A DNA stretch of 64,000 nt from W-Chloroflexi-9 sp045863195 (GTDB lineage Bacteria > Chloroflexota > Dehalococcoidia > UBA2979). Under the pieces are notes generated by a model, which had not been told where the DNA came from, did not search any database, and saw nothing but the letters and a program-made list of their open reading frames with translations. The stretch spans positions 1 to 64,000 of the forward strand of contig BTUI01000014.1 of assembly GCA_045863195.1 (NCBI GenBank), read 5' to 3'. Both the position numbers and the translations under genes were made by a program. Shown here piece after piece: positions 24,963 through 33,307 of this stretch. Numbering within the stretch: position 1 is the stretch's first letter; each line of letters starts with the position of its first letter.

Positions 24963-26186
24963 ATGGACTGGAATGATTCGCCTGAGCAGGCGAAGTTCCG
25001 TGAAGAGGTTCGAACGTTCATCCAGGATCATCTTCCTGAGCGCTACCGAGACCCCAAGCGGGGCACGGGATTGTTCGAAGGTGGATGGCAGAGCGACCGG
25101 AAGTCGGATGACGATTCGGCCCAGGCGGCGGCGCGCGAATGGGCAGAGTCCCTGGCGGGACGCGGATGGATCGCGCCGCATTGGCCCAAGAAGTTTGGCG
25201 GCGCGGGGCTGACGGTAACTGAACAATTCATCTTCAACCACGAGATGGCCAAGGCTGGAGCACCTGCCGTGGGTGGGATGGGTGTCTCGATGCTCGGCCC
25301 GACCCTGATCGTGCACGGGAGCGAAGAGCAACAGGCTGAGCACCTGCCCAAAATCCTCTCGGGTGAGGTGGCCTGGGCAGAGGGCTACTCCGAGCCGGGC
25401 GCCGGCTCCGACCTCGCCTCGCTCCAGACTCGGGCCGTCCGTGACGGAGATGAGTACATACTGAACGGCCAGAAGATCTGGACATCGGGCGCACACCATG
25501 CGGACTGGCTGTTCGCGTTGGTCCGGACGGACCCGGATGCTCCAAAGCACCGTGGCATCTCGTTCTTGTTGATGGATCGAAATACGCCGGGCATCACCGT
25601 GCGGCCGCTCATCGACATGGGCTGGGGACATGTGTTCAACGAGACGTTCTTCGAGGACGTGCGTGTCCCAGCCAAGAACCGAGTGGGGGAAGAGAACCGG
25701 GGCTGGTACGTGGGGATGACCCTCCTGGACTACGAGCGATCCGGCATTGGGACATCCGTCATGGCGCGGCGACAACTCATGGATCTGATCGGCTACGCCC
25801 ACACGGATGTAGGCCGACAGCGATCATCGTTTGCCAGCAACACCAGCCTCCGTGGTGAGGTTGTGGACCGACTCATCGAGATCGAGATCGAGGAGTCGAT
25901 GTCGCTCCGGATCGTCTCGATCCAAGCTGCCGGGCAGATCCCGAACTACGAGTCCTCGATGGTCAAGATGTTCGGCTCTGAGTCGCTCCAACGACTCCAG
26001 CGGGTGGGGACGCGGGCGTTCGGGCTCTATGCGAACATCTGGGATGAAGAGAGCGACTACGCCCCCCTGCGGGCGATGTTCACCCACGGCTACGTGTGGT
26101 CCGTCCCGATGACCATCGCGGGAGGCACATCCGAGATTCAGAGGAACATCATCGCGACTCGCGGCCTCGGGTTACCCCGCGGCTAG
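24963..26186 (+). CDS. Acyl-CoA dehydrogenase (407 aa)
   Basis: ATG 24963 is 5 nt after a full AGGAGGT. Typical ACAD: N-terminal helices, IAPHWPKKFGGAGLT, the beta-domain WAEGYSEPGAGSDLASLQT and ILNGQKIWTSGAHHADW for FAD/substrate, and the C-terminal GGTSEIQRNIIATRGLGLPRG FAD motif. It oxidises acyl-CoA to 2-enoyl-CoA, passing electrons to ETF. Last gene of the plus-strand catabolic unit that begins with the thiolase-like gene. Confidence 0.9.
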   Translation: MDWNDSPEQAKFREEVRTFIQDHLPERYRDPKRGTGLFEGGWQSDRKSDDDSAQAAAREWAESLAGRGWIAPHWPKKFGGAGLTVTEQFIFNHEMAKAGAPAVGGMGVSMLGPTLIVHGSEEQQAEHLPKILSGEVAWAEGYSEPGAGSDLASLQTRAVRDGDEYILNGQKIWTSGAHHADWLFALVRTDPDAPKHRGISFLLMDRNTPGITVRPLIDMGWGHVFNETFFEDVRVPAKNRVGEENRGWYVGMTLLDYERSGIGTSVMARRQLMDLIGYAHTDVGRQRSSFASNTSLRGEVVDRLIEIEIEESMSLRIVSIQAAGQIPNYESSMVKMFGSESLQRLQRVGTRAFGLYANIWDEESDYAPLRAMFTHGYVWSVPMTIAGGTSEIQRNIIATRGLGLPRG

Positions 26187-26207
26187 CAGTTGATGCCCCG
26201 CAGGACT

Positions 26208-26264
26208 GAGACAGGCGCGAACCTACGCCCGGCACCAACCGTCCACGAGGTTCGCGCCTGTCTC
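26208..26264 (+). terminator. Perfect 17-bp stem-loop after the acyl-CoA dehydrogenase gene
   Basis: The arms at 26208-26224 and 26248-26264 (GAGACAGGCGCGAACCT and its exact complement) are separated by 23 nt. It starts 22 bp after the operon stop. It has no T-run and an unusually long stem and loop, so it may be a terminator, an mRNA-stabilising structure or the trace of a mobile element. Confidence 0.6.
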
Positions 26265-26375
26265 CCACCGGGCAACAAGCGCCCAGGTCGCGAACGACCG
26301 TCTGCGAGCCGTCGGGGCGTTGCGGGTGCTACGCACGCGACGGCGAACAGCGGTGAAGCGTCGGCGCGCAGCACT

Positions 26376-26580
26376 CTAGGTACCCCACAAGACGATGGTG
26401 GCCGGGGTGTGCGCGAGCTGAACGACGGAATCGCCGACCTCGTGCTCTTCGAGCCACCCGGTGCCACGCTCGCCCCAAGCCTCATCGCACTCACTGATGT
26501 AGGTACCAAGTGCTCCGGCGAACCGCCCGTGGCCGACGACGACAACCCCGAGCGGATGCGCCCGGAAGCCTCCCTTTGCG
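26376..26580 (-). pseudogene. Possible C-terminal gene relic (universal-stress-like end)
   Basis: The minus strand is open from about 26580 down to a TAG at 26376-26378 and reads GVVVVGHGRFAGALGTY, then GDSVVQLAHTPATIVLWGT before the stop. The VVVGHGR and HTP-x-x-IVL elements recall the end of a Usp domain, but there is no start codon. Could equally be chance. Low confidence. Confidence 0.2.
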
Positions 26581-26581
26581 A

Positions 26582-26802
26582 TCGTCTGCGGCGCCGGAGT
26601 CGTACCTCAACCTCGACGTCACGCTGGCTGCAACTGGAGACGGTGCTGCTCCTGTTTGCTACGGGGCAGCACCTATTCGCTCTCCCGCGGTCGAGGTGAG
26701 CGCGACCGTAGCGACGGGAATCGTCGGACCGATCGGAGGCGATGCGTTCACCAGCGGGAGCGCCACCCTGCCAACCGCTGCGTGACGCTGGTGTCGCCAC
26801 GC
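26582..26802 (+). pseudogene. Frameshifted relic of a MarR regulator gene
   Basis: Pieces of one MarR protein appear in order but in different frames: SAAPESYLNLDVTL (frame 2), LQLETVLLLFATGQ (frame 3), VEVSATVATGIV (frame 2), NRCVTLVSP (another frame). The intact MarR at 5491 has AAPEPYLKLDITL, PQLKTVMVLFAKGP, STGVSAAVATGIVDRL, DRRVTLVAL. Order, spacing and wording match, so this is a decayed copy with at least three indels. Confidence 0.7.
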
Positions 26803-26825
26803 TCGCCAGCACCGATTCCTCCCAC

Positions 26826-26848
26826 TGCATGAACTGCGGCGCGACGAG
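26826..26848 (+). repeat. 23-bp direct repeat, left copy
   Basis: TGCATGAACTGCGGCGCG followed by ACGAG recurs without mismatch at 30860-30882, 4,034 bp away in the same orientation. The bases on either side differ. It may be an attachment-site core or recombination scar around the 835-aa membrane-protein gene. Confidence 0.75.
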
Positions 26849-27301
26849 GGGTGTGGCTAGCTGCTGTGACGGCGTGATTGGCCCCGTACGAGCTCGGTTG
26901 GGGGTGTCAGAGCGCGAGCGCCACGCGAAAAGGCGCGCATCCCTTTTCGCACGAGCGCGTCGTCATGCCGATGATCACATGCGCGAACATGCGCCCAAGC
27001 CCCATGGGATTCGTGCTGACCGAACCATGACCGACTAGAGCGCGTTGCTCCTCGGCACGTCGAAGCTCGATCCCCAACGTCGGCCGTCACCGGTCTACCC
27101 CGCCATGCCTGCGAGCGAAGCTCCTGCAGGAACTTGGGGCGGCGACCGAAGCAGCCGTCGAAGGCAGTCCGCTGGCGAACCCCAAGTGCCTGCATCCTTC
27201 CCTCGTCGCTACTTGCGCGTTCCACATGCACGTCGCCGGCCAGCATCGCCATTGGCCGGCCCGTACACTCCCCGGGTGAGCAGTCGCGGCTGGAGGTGTG
27301 C
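26849..27301. other. Intergenic stretch before the membrane-protein gene
   Basis: About 450 bp with no supported gene. Short open frames on both strands lack ribosome sites. TACACT at 27265-27270 could be a -10 element for the gene starting at 27302, without an obvious -35. Confidence 0.35.
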
Positions 27302-29809
27302 GTGCAGACGTTCTTGGCCGGCGTGCTGCTGACGGTCGGTGTGTTCTCCGCCGGAGTCGGGCTCCCCGCCTATCTCCTGTTCTGCAACTGGCGGCCCGCG
27401 TTCTATCGCACCCTCCGCCGATACCTTCGTCCCGATGCCGGAATCGTGCCCATTGCTGTCGCGTTGATCGCCGTCGGCGTGCGATCCGGGAACCTGCACG
27501 ACGTCCTCCAGATCGTCCCGCGACCATCCGCGCTCGTGGCTTTCGCCTTCGGACTGCTCGCGATCGCGATGTGGCGCATCGACCGCCGGGCACGATCCGC
27601 CAGCCCCTACCGGCTCACATGGGACATCTGGACGCTCCCCGTGGCGATGGCCCTGCTTTGCCTCGACGAGGCGCAGCCGAGTTGGACAGGCGTGCTTGTC
27701 GGACTTTGGCTGGTCAGCTTCGGAACCATGACTCTCGAGGGGCGTCCAGCGACGGAGAGGTGGCTGAACTCGAAGCTCCCCCACTACCGAGGCATCCCCC
27801 GGTGGTTAGTGGCGTCAAGCACATTGCGACGCTCGGATGAGCTGGGTCGAATCGTCATCAGCCTCGGTCTCGCCACTTTGGGAGGATCACCGGCTCACTA
27901 CGCGCTCGCCGGTGGCTACGCGGCGTGGCAAGGTTGTGTTCTTGTCTTCGGCGAGTACTGGCTGCGGCGCGACGCCGATGTGACTCGAATGGTGGGGATC
28001 TTCTGGTCGTGGCGATGCGCCGCAGCGGTCGCGGTCATCACACTCCTCTTGGCATCGATCGGGATGATCATCGAGGGCGACGCCTCGTGGTTGTCCGAGA
28101 ACGTTACATCCACAGGGGCGGCACCGTTACTGCAAACCGTGGCCGCGATCGAGATCGCTCTCGCGGCCATCGCGGCAACCAGCATCGGGATTGCACTGCA
28201 AACGCGAGCGACTGCATTCGGCCCAGACGTAGCCTTCGCGTTGCTGCCGGGACGACGGATTCTGGCTGGCTTCGCCCTGATCTCGGTCTCCGCCGTCCTA
28301 ACGCTGTGGATCCTCGGCGCGTGGCCTGCTGGTCTCGGGCTGCGGCCGGCCGCGCTCGCATCTCTCATCGTGCACCTCGGCGTCATCTCGTCGGCTTACG
28401 TCGTCATAGAGTCCGCTCTCGTGACCTTGGCGTTCTCAGACTCGCGTCGCATTGCCCCCGCAGTCGCCGCGTTGGTCCACCAGGATGGCTGGGAGCAGCA
28501 GGTCCGCATGTATGGCTGGAACGTGCACCACCGGGGAAGCAGCGGCGGCGCGGGGGATCTACCGGCGGCGCTGCGAATCCTTCAGCGCGCGATCCGGGGC
28601 GCGATCCGCGAGGACGACGACGAGCTCCTGGCAGCGATCGCTGAGGATTGGTCTAACGCGGTTGCCTGGCACCCACCGCTCGACATCCTCACGCAGCATG
28701 TGATCGATCCTCGTCGCCCCCGGGAGACCCTCGAACTCACATGGCAAGAGGGTGAGTTTCTGGATGGCCTAGATCAGGCACTGGCGGCAGTTGTCTCCGG
28801 CCTGATCATGACCGGGACCGTTACGCCCGCACACCTGCATGCCTTGATGCCGCTGTGCCACCTCCCGTTCCCTCCCTACTACTCCACGGGTCACCATCAC
28901 AAGCCGTGGGGCGACTTTGACCACACGGAACTTCCGGGATTCCGCACGCTCTCGGTCTTCGCGACATTCGATGTCAGATCCGGCGCGCAGGAGGCCTCTG
29001 AGATCTTGGCGATCTGGCGCGACCGCTTCTCGCTGGCGATCCGCTGGGCAGAGCGGATTACGCCCGACGCCGAGCAGAACGCCGCGTGGCCACACATGCC
29101 GCTCCCGGAGATCGGATTCAAGTGGCTCACGACGCTCATCTCAGAGACCCCGGTCGCCGACCGGGACGATCTTCGTCGAGCGGTGGCCTGGTCGCTGATT
29201 CAAGTCCTTCAGGTCGCAACCAGTCGCGGCGTGCTTCTGCACGGACTACGCACTCTCGATGCACTGTCACCGTACGACGGCTCTCTGTGGCTACACGACC
29301 TCGACGCGATCGCCGGAATCGTGGCCCGGCCGAATGCCGACCTCGGCTGGAGCGTTCGGCTCTTGGAACGATCCGCGACCGCGGTCATGAACAGCGACAA
29401 TGATCACGTACCCGGTCCTTGGGAGCTCGACAGTCTATTTCGTCTCTGGACAGTCACACTGGCCGCACTCATGGAGACCACGCTGCCTGTGTCCGAGTAC
29501 GAAGAATCGGAAGTCCGATCGGAGCTGGTCGCGCAAACCACCACAGTCGGTCCGGCGCTCACACGGACCCTGCTCTCTCGCCCCATCTCGGAAGGGGATC
29601 ACTTCCGACTTGGCCACATCGATGCGCTGGGCTGTCTCATTACGGCGCTCGAACGGGTGCCCGCCAACACGCGCGCGGCGATCCTCGTTGCAGCGGCGGA
29701 ATGGCCGGAGTTCAACGAGCGAGAGGCTGCTTGGTTCCAGCGAGAGCTACGCGAGCGCCTCGACATCACGTGGATGCACCGAGCCGGCAATGTTCCGGGC
29801 GTGCAGTAG
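27302..29809 (+). CDS. Large polytopic membrane protein of unknown function (835 aa)
   Basis: GTG 27302 is chosen: GGAGG (27292-27296) lies 5 nt upstream, and the protein then opens directly in TM1 (TFLAGVLLTVGVFSAGVGL). About ten hydrophobic helices occupy residues 1-390, with a Trp-rich middle (WRPAFYRTLRRYLRP, YLRRDADVTRM-like loops). From about residue 400 the chain is soluble, helical and rich in Trp/His, ending WMHRAGNVPGVQ. No catalytic motif recognised. It stands alone between a MarR relic and an IS256 relic, inside the 23-bp direct repeats. I cannot assign it to a family; a sensor, transporter-like or defence role would be a guess. Confidence 0.7.
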   Translation: MQTFLAGVLLTVGVFSAGVGLPAYLLFCNWRPAFYRTLRRYLRPDAGIVPIAVALIAVGVRSGNLHDVLQIVPRPSALVAFAFGLLAIAMWRIDRRARSASPYRLTWDIWTLPVAMALLCLDEAQPSWTGVLVGLWLVSFGTMTLEGRPATERWLNSKLPHYRGIPRWLVASSTLRRSDELGRIVISLGLATLGGSPAHYALAGGYAAWQGCVLVFGEYWLRRDADVTRMVGIFWSWRCAAAVAVITLLLASIGMIIEGDASWLSENVTSTGAAPLLQTVAAIEIALAAIAATSIGIALQTRATAFGPDVAFALLPGRRILAGFALISVSAVLTLWILGAWPAGLGLRPAALASLIVHLGVISSAYVVIESALVTLAFSDSRRIAPAVAALVHQDGWEQQVRMYGWNVHHRGSSGGAGDLPAALRILQRAIRGAIREDDDELLAAIAEDWSNAVAWHPPLDILTQHVIDPRRPRETLELTWQEGEFLDGLDQALAAVVSGLIMTGTVTPAHLHALMPLCHLPFPPYYSTGHHHKPWGDFDHTELPGFRTLSVFATFDVRSGAQEASEILAIWRDRFSLAIRWAERITPDAEQNAAWPHMPLPEIGFKWLTTLISETPVADRDDLRRAVAWSLIQVLQVATSRGVLLHGLRTLDALSPYDGSLWLHDLDAIAGIVARPNADLGWSVRLLERSATAVMNSDNDHVPGPWELDSLFRLWTVTLAALMETTLPVSEYEESEVRSELVAQTTTVGPALTRTLLSRPISEGDHFRLGHIDALGCLITALERVPANTRAAILVAAAEWPEFNEREAAWFQRELRERLDITWMHRAGNVPGVQ

Positions 29810-29879
29810 CGAAATCGGGGCATCGGCATGCATGCGGGGACCATACATCGCCTCCCACCGACCTCCGCCGGAATAACGT

Positions 29880-30453
29880 GGCGGAAGGGCTTCAGCTGTC
29901 GTCCGGCTCGTGATCAGCGACGCGCATCGGGGGCTCGTCGTCGCCATCCGCGAGACGCTGCTCGGCGCGGCCTGGCAGCATTGTCGCGTCCACTTCACGC
30001 GCAACGCCCAGGGACTCGTCCCACGCGGCGCGGCGGGGATGGTCACGAGCGCGATCCGCAGCATCTTCGAGCAGCTCGACGAGTCGTCGGCTTCAGCACA
30101 ACTGCGCCGTGTCGCCGACGGTCTGTCCGCCCGCTTCCCCGCGGTGGCCGAACTGCTCACCGACGCCGAGCCCGACCTGCTCGTCCACTTCACGTTCTCC
30201 GAGGCCCATCGCCGCCAGATCCGCAGCACCAGCCCGCTCGAACGGCTGAACAAGGAGATCGAGCGCCGCACTGCCGTGGCCGGCATCTTCCCGACCCGCG
30301 CGAGCCTGATCCGCCTCGTCGGCATGGTGCTCTTCGAGCAGGATGACGAGTGGCAGGACGGGCCGGCGTTACTTCAGCCCCGAGTCGATGGCCCAGGTCG
30401 ACGCGCCAGCCGATCGAGAGGAGGTCGGCACGGCACTGCTCATCGCCAGCTGA
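29880..30453 (+). pseudogene. IS256-family transposase remnant (C-terminal third)
   Basis: The frame reads VVRLVISDAHRGLVVAI, AAWQHCRVHFTRN, then RQIRSTSPLERLNKEIERRT and GIFPTRASLIRLVGMVL, the conserved end of IS256/mutator-type transposases, including the last acidic catalytic-domain part (LNKEIERR). Everything upstream is missing, and near 30360 a frameshift separates EWQDG from its natural continuation RRYFSPESMAQV, which runs in another frame to TGA at 30451-30453. It is inactive. Confidence 0.88.
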
Positions 30454-30626
30454 TCGCACCAACGCGAGGAGAGCGCTGTTACACCACGTTCCGGGACTTG
30501 ACCACGCCTCGGGCATCGACTCAGTCGTGTCTGACCTCGCCCAGGCCCTCCGCCGCGTGCCATGTGCCTACTGAACGTGCGGGGCATCGAGCCACCGCGC
30601 ATCCATGCGCGGCCAGCCGATAGTGA

Positions 30627-30666
30627 ACGATCGTGGACATTGATAGACGATCGTGAACGTGCATGG
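30627..30666 (+). repeat. Two 20-bp tandem units with palindromic core
   Basis: Units 30627-30646 and 30647-30666 both begin ACGATCGTG(G/A)AC, centred on the palindrome ACGATCGT; a third weaker half (GTGAAC...TGGAC) follows. The same helical face would be used every two turns, as in operators or iterons. Function unknown. Confidence 0.45.
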
Positions 30667-30859
30667 ACGCCGCTCTCGCGGGAATCGCGACCGTCCAAGC
30701 TGACCGGTTGTCCACTCCCGCGTGCCTACTCCAGTCGCCTCTGACAGGAGGCCACTAGGAGGCCACTTCCGTGAACAAGCATGGCCAATCATGGCGGTTC
30801 ACTAGGCGCGTTGAATCTGAAATGGCGTCGGTTGACGCCCCTGAACGCCCCTCTAGTGA

Positions 30860-30882
30860 TGCATGAACTGCGGCGCGACGAG
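30860..30882 (+). repeat. 23-bp direct repeat, right copy
   Basis: Exact copy of 26826-26848. It lies just ahead of the ribosome site of the gene at 30905, so the recombination point reaches into that gene's leader. Confidence 0.75.
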
Positions 30883-30904
30883 CGGCTGCAGCTAGGGGAG
30901 CGAG

Positions 30905-32014
30905 ATGAGCGACCCTGAGCCAGCACTTGATAGGGACTCGTTCCTTGCGCTCGATCCCGAAACTGCGTCGGCGAGCCAGATCGCCCGGCACTTGGCATCT
31001 GTGGATCAGGAAGACGCCCTGATCCAGCGTGTGAGATTAGGTGCCGAGGGATCCTTCGAGGGGGCCAGAAACGAGATCGAGCGGGCGATCGCGCTCGCAC
31101 GCGAAATGTCCTCGCTCCCTCTCGATTCGTTGCAGGGAACCCGTCTATACGACCGGCTCCAGGGCCCGCTACGGGAACTGTGCCGTGTCTTGATCGCCGT
31201 CGCGAAGTTCGACCCTAACCAGACTCAGCCGCAACAAGAGCGCCAGCGACTTCAGGAGAGGATCGCCAGCGAAACCGGGAACGCTCGAGACCAATTCGCT
31301 GACGCGGCCGGCTACCTCGTCCTGAAGTCCGGAGGGCTGGGGGATTCCTCGGCCCGACTGGACTCAGCAATCGAGAAATGGACAGCTAACGCTCAGTCTG
31401 CGATCGATGGTCAGCGCGAGCAGCTATCAGCGGCAGCATCCGAGGCGCGCTCAGCGGTCGAGGCGGCGGCAGCAGCGAAGGTCGCAGCGGAGTCCGCAGC
31501 AACCGCAGCCCAACGTGCTGCCGGTAGCGCCGGCGTCGCAAAGTACGCCGGCGTGTTTAAGACCGAGGCCGATAGTTACAAGGCGCAGGCTAGATCAGCC
31601 TTGACAGCTGGGTTCGCCGGGGCCGTCGTGCTCGTTCTCGTGACCGTGCTGCTGGTCTGGATCCCTACTGGGGGTGACGACATCGGCAACCCACGCGTCG
31701 TCCAGCTCATCCTGATCAAATCGCTGATCGTTGGATTCGGAGCGTACCTGGTACTCCTCGCCTTCAGGCTTTACCGGACACGAGAACACCTCCGCGTGAT
31801 CAACCAGCATCGACATTCGGCGCTACTTACCTTCGAAGCGTTCGTCACCGCGACTGACAACCCTTCAACACGAGATGCAGTGCTGATCGAAGCAACCCGT
31901 GCCATTTTTGCCCCCGGCACGACGGGCCTCCTCGCTGAGGAAGGGGGAAACGGGTCTTTGTCGGTGCTCGAAGTCTTTCGACAACTTTCCCCCTCCAAGT
32001 CGAACACCGACTAA
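30905..32014 (+). CDS. Coiled-coil membrane protein of unknown function (369 aa)
   Basis: ATG 30905 after AGGGGAG. Residues 1-150 are mostly helical with scattered charged residues. Residues about 150-225 are an Ala/Gln/Glu-rich coiled coil (SEARSAVEAAAAAKVAAESA and following). Two TM helices follow (about 236-257 and 267-290), then a conserved-looking cytosolic end with YRTREHLRVINQHRHSALL and TFEAFVTATDNPSTRDAVLIE. I believe this TM plus NxHR-x-xALxTF tail occurs in other uncharacterised bacterial proteins, but no function is known to me. Isolated next to mobile-element debris. Confidence 0.72.
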   Translation: MSDPEPALDRDSFLALDPETASASQIARHLASVDQEDALIQRVRLGAEGSFEGARNEIERAIALAREMSSLPLDSLQGTRLYDRLQGPLRELCRVLIAVAKFDPNQTQPQQERQRLQERIASETGNARDQFADAAGYLVLKSGGLGDSSARLDSAIEKWTANAQSAIDGQREQLSAAASEARSAVEAAAAAKVAAESAATAAQRAAGSAGVAKYAGVFKTEADSYKAQARSALTAGFAGAVVLVLVTVLLVWIPTGGDDIGNPRVVQLILIKSLIVGFGAYLVLLAFRLYRTREHLRVINQHRHSALLTFEAFVTATDNPSTRDAVLIEATRAIFAPGTTGLLAEEGGNGSLSVLEVFRQLSPSKSNTD

Positions 32015-32093
32015 AGAACACTGACCGCGACGCCACGCATCGAGGCGATCACGGACGACCGCTAGCTCGCCGCACGCGCCTCGCTCACCCCGC

Positions 32094-32290
32094 CTACACC
32101 GCCCCGGTGCTGTCCGGCAGCGCGACGACCTCGATGGCGTCGGCGGCGCAGAGCCCGCGCAGGTGCGGGTCCGAGGTGGCGAGCGGGACGCCGAGGGCAC
32201 GCGCGGCCTCGGCCGCAACGCAGTCGGCGAGCAGGCGGTGCTCGTCTTTCTCGGCTTCACAGGAGCGCCACGCAGGTAGCCCGGCAGGCG
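32094..32290 (-). pseudogene. PIN-domain (VapC-like) toxin relic, C-terminal part
   Basis: The minus strand reads DEHRLLADCVAAEAARALG, VPLATSDPHLRGLC and VVALPDSTGAV before TAG at 32094-32096. DCVAAEAARALGVPLATSDPHL is the C-terminal half of VapC-type RNases, including the two acidic active-site residues (ADC and SDP). The N-terminal half and any antitoxin are missing: upstream the frame runs straight into the end of the hotdog gene. Dead remnant, at the edge between the two halves of the window. Confidence 0.7.
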
Positions 32291-32292
32291 CA

Positions 32293-33123
32293 TCACCCGT
32301 TGCGCTTCGCGACCTCGTAGATCGTGGTGTGGCGCTGGCGGATCAACTCGCGGCCGGCGGCGTCGTACGTCGTGCAGTCGTAGGCGCCGTAGTGGTTGCC
32401 CTTGCGCTCGTAGGTCTCGCGGAACGTAGCGGTCGTGACCAGCGGCTCGCCGGCGTACACCGGCGCGAACACCTGTAGGTGCGTCCGCACGTGGATCGCC
32501 GGGCCGTAGTCGTACGAGTGGTGGAGCGTGGCGGTGGGGCGGTTCACCAGCCAGCCCGGGTGCAGCCGAGGACGCTCGCCGGTGAAGGTCGGGTCGTCCG
32601 TGCGCTGCCGGAGCCGGGCGTACTCCCGCACCTCGTCGGGCGACTCGGTGCGGCCGAGGACCGCGAGCTGCCGGCCGACCGGGGCGACCTCGTGTGTCAG
32701 TCGGGGGTGGACGCGCATCGCCGGCTCGGGGTCACGCAGCGGCGTCTTCAGCAACACCTCGTCCAGCCAGGGCGCGATGCCGCATCCGAGGTCGCCCGCG
32801 ATCCGCACGTCGCCCTCCGGGCCTGCGATCGCGATGGTGGCGCGCTCTGGGCCGCCCTCGACGGTGATCGTGATCTCCTCGCCGGGGTAGGTCGGCTTGC
32901 GGAACGCGAGTTCCGTCCACCCCTGGTCGAGCCAGCCGCGCCCGAGCACCTCGAGGATCGCGGGGGTCGCCCAGCCGAACACCGTGGCGCCGCCGACCAG
33001 CGCGGCACGGAAGCCGTACTCCTGCGCGCCCTGGGTGGAGTGGATCGCGTTGCGGATCGTGGGGCTGTCCTCGTTCCCGAGGAACGCCGTCATCCTGATC
33101 TCAGCCGATGTCGCTTCCGTCAC
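32293..33123 (-). CDS. Double-hotdog (MaoC-like/FAS1-like dehydratase) protein (276 aa)
   Basis: GTG 33121-33123, preceded by a G-rich GGGTGGGGGTG, is the likely start; a 13-residue longer frame is possible. Two hotdog halves are seen: GAQEYGFRAALVGGATVFGW with YPGEEITITVEGG in the first (about 30-105), and GWLVNRPTATLHHSYDYGP, VYAGEPLVTTATF and GAYDCTTYDAAGRELI in the second (about 170-270). Resembles fused MaoC-type hydratases/thioesterases of acyl-CoA metabolism; no clean catalytic DxxxH seen in the first half. Substrate unknown. Confidence 0.68.
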   Translation of the reverse strand: MTEATSAEIRMTAFLGNEDSPTIRNAIHSTQGAQEYGFRAALVGGATVFGWATPAILEVLGRGWLDQGWTELAFRKPTYPGEEITITVEGGPERATIAIAGPEGDVRIAGDLGCGIAPWLDEVLLKTPLRDPEPAMRVHPRLTHEVAPVGRQLAVLGRTESPDEVREYARLRQRTDDPTFTGERPRLHPGWLVNRPTATLHHSYDYGPAIHVRTHLQVFAPVYAGEPLVTTATFRETYERKGNHYGAYDCTTYDAAGRELIRQRHTTIYEVAKRNG

Positions 33124-33307
33124 GGCACACCCCCACCCGCTGCTGTCCGCATCGAGTATCACGCGCGCGATGCCGATCGCAATGACGCTGCGTGAAGGTC
33201 GAGCGCCACGTCGCTCCGGGGGGCGCGAGACGCGGCCGCGGGCTGGACTGATGCCGGTACTATCGCGTCCGTTGTGGCGGCGTACTGGCAGGGCGGAGGC
33301 TGAGGCG

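Larger units (their letters stand above)
30454..30904. other. Non-coding stretch after the IS256 relic
   Basis: About 450 bp. It contains the 20-bp tandem motif (30627-30666) and the right copy of the 23-bp direct repeat (30860-30882), which ends 22 bp before the next start codon. No gene supported. Confidence 0.45.

Noticed and set aside
26190..26699. 169-aa plus-strand ORF
   Set aside because: No ribosome site; its last residues belong to the frameshifted MarR relic, the rest is non-coding.
26742..27038. 98-aa ORF through the left direct repeat
   Set aside because: Cys/Arg-rich, no start signals; the repeat copy at 30860 is not in a matching frame context.
30627..30666. CRISPR array
   Set aside because: Only two 20-bp units with no spacer pattern; direct tandem, not repeat-spacer.
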